The notes under the pieces were generated by a model. The model was not told the origin of the DNA and did no database searches. It saw only the letters and a program-made list of their open reading frames with translations. Shown here one piece after another: positions 60,030 to 64,000 of a stretch of DNA of 64,000 nucleotides; positions within the stretch are counted from its first letter, which is position 1; every line of letters begins with the position of its first letter. Source of the DNA: Leifsonia sp040686855 (GTDB lineage: Bacteria; Actinomycetota; Actinomycetes; Actinomycetales; Microbacteriaceae); contig NZ_JBFBOG010000003.1 of NCBI RefSeq assembly GCF_040686855.1, forward strand, positions 558,001 through 622,000, read 5' to 3'. Made by a program: the position numbers and the translations under genes.

Positions 60030-61589
60030 GTGCACATCCTCCCGCGAGCCCCGCTTCCGCTGTGGCTCGCGGTCATCGTCGCCGCGACCGCCGGGCCGGT
60101 TCTGGACTCCGGGTTCCCGGCGCTGGACTGGTGGCCGATGACCTTCGTCGGGATCGCGATGGTGCTGCTCGCGCAGCGCGGCCGGCGGGCGGGATCCGCG
60201 TTCCTCGTCGGGTTCGTGGCGGGCGAGGCGTTCTACCTGGTCCACGTCGCCTGGACGGCGCTGTACCTCGGCCCGCTGCCGTGGATCGCGCTCTCCACCT
60301 TGGAGGCGCTGTTCTGGGGTGTGGGCGGCATCCTGATCACCCTCGCGTACCGGTGGGTGCCGCGCGCGTTCCCGACCCGCCTCGGGCGGCTGGGGCTGCT
60401 GCCGGTGGTCATCGCCGGGCTCTGGGTGCTGCGGGAGTTCGTGACCGGCACGTGGCCCTACGGCGGGTTCTCGTGGGGACGCGTGGCCGAGTCCCAGTCG
60501 ACGAGTCCGCTCGCGCCCCTGGTCGCCTGGCTCGGCATCTCCGGACTCGGCTTCGCGATGGTCTGGCTGGTGGCGTTCCTCATCGAGCTCGACGGAACTG
60601 TGGATGTTCGCAGGAGCTCGCGTGCTTTCCTCGCCGGGATCGCCATCGTCCTGCTGTTCGCCATCCCGGCCTGGCCGGCCACGACGAACGGGACCACGCG
60701 CATCGCCGCTGTCCAGGGCAACGGCCCCGCCGGCTACTTCGACAACGCACCCCCCGGTGCGGTCTTCGACACCCAGGTCGCCGAGACGCTGCGCATCCCG
60801 GCCGCGCAGACCACCGGTGACAAGAAGGTGGACATGGTGGTCTGGCCCGAGGGTGCGGCGCTGCCGGACCCGACGCGCGACCCGGACACGGCCGCCATCC
60901 TGGACGCCCTCAGCCGCAAGCTCGGCGCGCCCTTCATCGTCGGCACGATCACCCAGCGCGACGACAAGCTCTACAACACCTCGCTGCAGTGGGAGGCCGG
61001 GAAGGGTGCCGTCGACTACTACGACAAGAAGCATCCGGTGCCGTTCGGCGAGTACGTGCCCGACCGCGCGTTCTGGCGCCCCTTCGCTCCCGACCTCATC
61101 GACCTGATCGGGCGCGACTACACGCCGGGGACGCGGGACAACGTCTTCGACATCGGAGGTGTGCGCGCCGGGATCTCGATCTGCTTCGACATCGTCGACG
61201 ACCAGCTGCTCACCGACATGATGCGCGGGGGAGCGCAGGTCATCCTGGCGCAGACGAACAACGCCGACTTCGGCGAGACCGACGAGAACCAGCAGCAGCT
61301 GGCCATCGCGCGGCTGCGCGCCATCGAGTCGGGGCGGTCGCTGGTGAACATCTCGACGGTCGGCAGCAGCCAGATCGTCGGTCCCGACGGACGGACGATC
61401 ACCGCGATCGCGCCGTTCAAGCCGGGTCACATGGTCGCGGATGTGCCGCTCGGAACGACCACCACCCCGGCGACGCTGCTCAGCCGCGGGATCGAGTTCC
61501 TGGTCGCCGGCCTCGGCCTGTTCGGGCTGCTGGTCGCGTTCACCGGGCGGCGTGGGACGCCGACCGTGCCGGTTCCGCCGCTGACATGA
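60030..61589 (+). CDS. lnt: Apolipoprotein N-acyltransferase
   Basis: 519 residues from GTG 60030. Several N-terminal membrane helices (to about residue 215) precede a nitrilase-type domain and a final helix. The catalytic triad is intact: Glu274 in VVWPEGA, Lys333 or Lys334 in DKKHPVPFGEY and Cys385 in SICFDIV. The enzyme adds the third acyl chain to lipoproteins; four lipoprotein candidates are not far away (potD and two FKBP genes in this window). In mycobacteria the homologue is fused to or followed by a dolichol-phosphate mannosyl synthase; here rbpA comes next instead. Confidence 0.94.
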   Translation: MHILPRAPLPLWLAVIVAATAGPVLDSGFPALDWWPMTFVGIAMVLLAQRGRRAGSAFLVGFVAGEAFYLVHVAWTALYLGPLPWIALSTLEALFWGVGGILITLAYRWVPRAFPTRLGRLGLLPVVIAGLWVLREFVTGTWPYGGFSWGRVAESQSTSPLAPLVAWLGISGLGFAMVWLVAFLIELDGTVDVRRSSRAFLAGIAIVLLFAIPAWPATTNGTTRIAAVQGNGPAGYFDNAPPGAVFDTQVAETLRIPAAQTTGDKKVDMVVWPEGAALPDPTRDPDTAAILDALSRKLGAPFIVGTITQRDDKLYNTSLQWEAGKGAVDYYDKKHPVPFGEYVPDRAFWRPFAPDLIDLIGRDYTPGTRDNVFDIGGVRAGISICFDIVDDQLLTDMMRGGAQVILAQTNNADFGETDENQQQLAIARLRAIESGRSLVNISTVGSSQIVGPDGRTITAIAPFKPGHMVADVPLGTTTTPATLLSRGIEFLVAGLGLFGLLVAFTGRRGTPTVPVPPLT

Positions 61590-61592
61590 GAG

Positions 61593-61624
61593 AAGCCGCC
61601 CTCACCCGGAGGTGAGGACGGCTT
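61593..61624. terminator. Bidirectional terminator between lnt and rbpA
   Basis: 14-nt arms (61593-61606 and 61611-61624) pair with one mismatch around the loop CGGA; arm 1 is AAGCCGCCCTCACC. The ends give short A and T runs on each side, fitting termination of both convergent genes. Confidence 0.8.
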
Positions 61625-61638
61625 TCCGATGCAGCGGC

Positions 61639-62010
61639 TCAGGCGCTGTGCTTGCGCTCGCTGGTGCCGCGACGGGCCCGCAGGTACTGAAGGCGCTCCT
61701 CCAGGAGCTCCTCGAGCTCGGCGCGGGTGCGGCGCTCGAGCAGCATGTCCCAGTGGCTGCGCGGCGTCTTGACGTCGGTGTGGTCGACCTCGACGGGGGT
61801 GTCGTTGACGAGCAGGCGGGCCTCATGCCCGCAGTGCTTGCACTCCCAGGTGTCGGGTGCCTCTGCCTCCGCGGAGAAGACCATTTCGGTCTCCTGCCCG
61901 CAGACGGTGCAGAGGTAGGTATAACGGGAACGCGGAGAGTAGACGACGCCTTCTTCGCTCTGTAGGCTTTGGGCGCCGAGTCTCATTCCGCGCAAGCTGC
62001 GATCTGCCAT
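61639..62010 (-). CDS. rbpA: RNA polymerase-binding protein RbpA
   Basis: 123 residues from ATG 62010, with GAGGAGA upstream. The N-terminal tail MADRSLRGMRLGAQSLQSEE is the family signature. A four-Cys zinc-binding core (CTVCG ... CKHCG) and a C-terminal sigma-interacting helix (about 85-120; ELEELLEERLQYLRARRG) follow. RbpA binds polymerase with the housekeeping sigma factor, stabilises open complexes and is an essential actinobacterial transcription factor. In Streptomyces it belongs to the sigma-R oxidative stress regulon, and a matching promoter is proposed here. Confidence 0.96.
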   Translation of the reverse strand: MADRSLRGMRLGAQSLQSEEGVVYSPRSRYTYLCTVCGQETEMVFSAEAEAPDTWECKHCGHEARLLVNDTPVEVDHTDVKTPRSHWDMLLERRTRAELEELLEERLQYLRARRGTSERKHSA

Positions 62011-62051
62011 TGTGTGGTTCTCCTCTATGCGCGCGAATCCTCACAGTTATA

Positions 62052-62078
62052 AACCGTCAAGCTGGGGATTCTCTTTCC
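62052..62078 (-). promoter_or_regulatory. Candidate sigma-R/H-type promoter of rbpA
   Basis: On the minus strand GGAAA (62074-62078) and GTT (62052-62054) are 19 bp apart, close to the sigma-R consensus GGAAT-N18/19-GTT. It lies about 42 bp before the rbpA start. A TATAAC-like sequence nearby could instead be a housekeeping -10. Confidence 0.4.
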
Positions 62079-62122
62079 GGAGGAGCCTTTCTCCCAGTGG
62101 GCTCTCAGCGTCAGCGGCCGCC

Positions 62123-62872
62123 TCAGCGCCGGGCGTCGACCACCCGGCGCAGGATGTCGCAGCGGTCGGTGACGATGCCGTCGACGCCGAGGTCGAGCAG
62201 GCGGATCATGTCGTTCGGCGCGTTGACGGTCCACAGGTGCACCTCGGCTCCGGCGGCGTGGATGCGGCCGACGGTGCGCCGGGTGACGAGGCGCACCGGG
62301 CCGCGCCGCTCGGGCACCTGCACCGCGACGAAGCCGCGCAGGGCACTGCGGACGGCGCTCCCCACACCGGTCTTGGCGCCCAGGAGGACGGGGACGAACT
62401 CCGACACCGCAGGTGACGACGCGACGCCGGGGAGGTGGTCGGTCACCGCTTTCCGGCGTTCCGGGGAGAAGCTGGTGATGAGCACGCGGTCGGTCGCCCG
62501 GGCGGCCCGGATCACCTCGACCGCGGGGGCCGCGGCGCGCGCATCCTTGACGTCGATGTTGAATCGCGCCTGGGGGAATGCGTCGAGCGCTTCGGCCAGT
62601 GAGCAGAAGCCCTGGCCGTGCCCGAGATCGATGCGCCGCAGCTCCGGCATCGTCAGCTGGGCGACCTGGACGTTCCGTGCGGCGACCCGCGACAGGTCGG
62701 GGTCGTGCGCGATCACGGCCACGCCGTCGGCGGACGCGTGGATGTCGGTCTCGAGGTGCGTCGCACCGGCGGTGAGCGCCCGCGCGAACGCCAGCAGCGT
62801 GTTCTCGGGCGCGTCGATGGCCAGGCCGCGGTGCGCGATGACGCGTGGCGGCCGTCCGTCCAGGAAGCTCAC
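62123..62872 (-). CDS. Glycerophosphodiester phosphodiesterase family protein
   Basis: 249 residues from GTG 62872, overlapping the SPFH gene stop by 4 bp (GTGA). The TIM-barrel enzyme signature is clear: IAHRGLAIDAPENTLLAF, LETDIHASADGVAVIAHD with the acidic metal ligands, and FNIDVKD. It hydrolyses glycerophosphodiesters to glycerol 3-phosphate and alcohol. No signal peptide, so it is cytoplasmic. It closes an operon NfeD-SPFH-GDPD, which suggests a link to membrane lipid turnover. Confidence 0.93.
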   Translation of the reverse strand: MSFLDGRPPRVIAHRGLAIDAPENTLLAFARALTAGATHLETDIHASADGVAVIAHDPDLSRVAARNVQVAQLTMPELRRIDLGHGQGFCSLAEALDAFPQARFNIDVKDARAAAPAVEVIRAARATDRVLITSFSPERRKAVTDHLPGVASSPAVSEFVPVLLGAKTGVGSAVRSALRGFVAVQVPERRGPVRLVTRRTVGRIHAAGAEVHLWTVNAPNDMIRLLDLGVDGIVTDRCDILRRVVDARR

Positions 62873-63864
62873 GGAGTCGGTGCGGAGGCGGGTGCCGGGG
62901 GAGCGGGCGGCTCGGCGGTCTCCCCGGCGTCGGCCGCGGCATCTGCCGGCCCTCCGACCCGCGGCGCGCCGGCCTGGCCGAACGCGGTCCCGATGCCCTT
63001 CAGCGCCTCGGTCAGTTCGCTCGGGATGATCCACAGCTTGTTCGCCGGGCCCTCCGCGAGCTTCGGGAGCGTCTGCAGATACTGGTAGGCGAGCAGGAGG
63101 TTGTCCGGGTTGCCCTGGTGGATCGCGCCGAACACCGTGGTGATCGCCTGCGCCTCGCCCTCGGCGCGCAGCACCTGCGCCTTCGCGTCGCCCTCCGCGC
63201 GCAGGATGGCGGCCTGCCGCAGACCCTCCGCGTTCAGGATCTCGGACTGCTTCGTGCCCTCGGCCGTCAGGATGAGTGCACGCCGGTCGCGCTCGGCGCG
63301 CATCTGCTTCTCCATCGAGTCCTGGATGGACACCGGCGGGTCGATCGCCTTGAGCTCGACCCGGGAGACGCGGATGCCCCACTTGCCGGTCGCCTCGTCG
63401 AGCACGAGGCGCAGCTGGCCGTTGATGTTGTCGCGGCTGGTCAGCGCCTCCTCGAGGTTGAGGCCGCCGACGACGTTGCGCAGGGTGGTCGTGGTCAGCT
63501 GCTCGACCGCGCCGAGGTAGTTGGCGATCTCGTAGGTCGCGGCGCGCGCGTCCGTGACCTGGAAGTAGACGACCGTGTCGATCGAGACGACGAGGTTGTC
63601 CTCGGTGATCACCGGCTGCGGCGGGAACGACACGACCTGCTCGCGCATGTCGATCAGCGGCCGCACCTTGTCGATGAACGGCACGACGACGTTCAGACCC
63701 GGCATCAGCGTCTTGTGGTACCGGCCCAGCCGCTCCACGACCCCGGCCCGCGCCTGCGGGATGATGCGGATCGAACGGAACAGCGTGACCAGCACGAAGA
63801 TCGCGATGATCAGGATGATCACGCTGACGACGATGGTCACGATGAGCTGGCTGGCGTCGTTCAC
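62869..63864 (-). CDS. SPFH/Band 7 family membrane protein (QmcA-like)
   Basis: 331 residues from GTG 63864, overlapping the upstream NfeD stop (GTGA). An N-terminal membrane helix (about 8-30) precedes an SPFH domain (RIIPQARAGVVERLGRYHKT, DMREQVVSFPPQPVITEDN). A long coiled-coil region follows, with Glu/Ala repeats (AEGTKQSEILNAEGLRQAA), and a Pro/Ala-rich tail. SPFH proteins form large rings that organise membrane domains and often control proteases. They are regularly paired with NfeD proteins, as here. Confidence 0.93.
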   Translation of the reverse strand: MNDASQLIVTIVVSVIILIIAIFVLVTLFRSIRIIPQARAGVVERLGRYHKTLMPGLNVVVPFIDKVRPLIDMREQVVSFPPQPVITEDNLVVSIDTVVYFQVTDARAATYEIANYLGAVEQLTTTTLRNVVGGLNLEEALTSRDNINGQLRLVLDEATGKWGIRVSRVELKAIDPPVSIQDSMEKQMRAERDRRALILTAEGTKQSEILNAEGLRQAAILRAEGDAKAQVLRAEGEAQAITTVFGAIHQGNPDNLLLAYQYLQTLPKLAEGPANKLWIIPSELTEALKGIGTAFGQAGAPRVGGPADAAADAGETAEPPAPPAPASAPTP

Positions 63865-64000
63865 GGGGCAGTCCTCTCGGTCAGGCCGTCGGCGCCTGCG
63901 GAGACCGGTGCGGGCGCGACGACGGCGGTCGCGCCTTCGATCGAGACGACGACCACGTGCTCGCCGGGGACCAGCTCCGGGGGAGCGGCGGAGGCGATGC
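63861..64000 (-). CDS. NfeD-like protein, C-terminal end (5' partial)
   Basis: Only the last 46 codons are in the window. They read ...LVPGEHVVVVSIEGATAVVA and end in a short tail (GLTERTAP), the expected end of the OB-fold domain of NfeD. NfeD proteins bind SPFH partners in the membrane, and the next gene encodes one with a 4-bp overlap. The start lies beyond the end of the window. Confidence 0.7.
   Translation of the reverse strand, partial: IASAAPPELVPGEHVVVVSIEGATAVVAPAPVSAGADGLTERTAP

Noticed and set aside
56586..61430. Minus-strand open frame of 1614 codons across tatC, helY and lnt
   Set aside because: Same reasoning: antisense to three certain genes, no domain recognisable.
60030..61638. 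Missing dolichol-phosphate mannosyl synthase next to lnt as a notable loss
   Set aside because: The fused or adjacent arrangement is a mycobacterial feature and not expected in all actinobacteria; absence here says little.

Overview
The window is a chromosomal segment of a high-GC actinobacterium. Gene content and order point to the Microbacteriaceae, close to Leifsonia; this is inferred from gene neighbourhoods, not from a search. Third codon positions are almost all G or C. Most genes start with ATG or GTG placed 6-8 nt after a TANNNT hexamer (leaderless), and neighbouring genes often overlap by 1-4 bp (GTGA, TGATG). I found no transposase, integrase, rRNA or CRISPR array. It reads as core genome with a few accessory insertions.

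Layout. 1-11574: one co-directional cluster for a giant surface protein. It holds the end of an FN3-like membrane protein, a 1972-residue tandem Ig-like/FN3 protein, a MoxR AAA+ ATPase, a DUF58 protein, a TgpA-like transglutaminase whose catalytic Cys and His appear replaced, and a zinc-ribbon/FHA protein. 11668-25226: nitrogen metabolism, with alanine dehydrogenase, a complete polyamine-type ABC importer (potD-A-B-C), an asparaginase with a GABA aminotransferase, an OsmC protein, a CGNR regulator, PlsC, a secreted hemagglutinin-family protein, an FKBP lipoprotein and a second GABA aminotransferase. 25550-34386: housekeeping genes dxr, rseP, ispG, an RNB ribonuclease, proS, a VIT-type metal transporter and AMP nucleosidase.

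34410-44052: DNA-damage mutagenesis. imuA'-imuB-dnaE2 sits behind a LexA box. About 4 kb further on, a second LexA box precedes a small DUF6504-like gene, so that gene probably belongs to the same SOS response. An LPXTG-type surface protein and a DUF3097 gene lie between them. 44155-50273: DUF1707 protein, ferritin-like/VIT fusion, WYL regulator, CDF transporter, tRNA-Leu(GAG), M20 peptidase and uppP.

50281-59987: PAC2, HAD hydrolase, trmI, FKBP lipoprotein, pafB, pafC, tatA, tatC, helY. This is the actinobacterial proteasome neighbourhood, but arc/mpa, dop, pup, prcBA and pafA are absent between trmI and pafB. The DNA-damage regulator pair PafBC therefore remains without its usual partners. 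60030-64000: lnt, rbpA (possible sigma-R/H type promoter), a glycerophosphodiesterase, an SPFH protein and the end of an NfeD protein.

Two families of intergenic inverted repeats stand out. Family A (AGTGCACG/CGAGTACAC arms) occurs three times, each time between convergent genes. Family B (GAAACGGAGGAG arms) flanks the dxr-rseP-ispG block and includes clear terminators.
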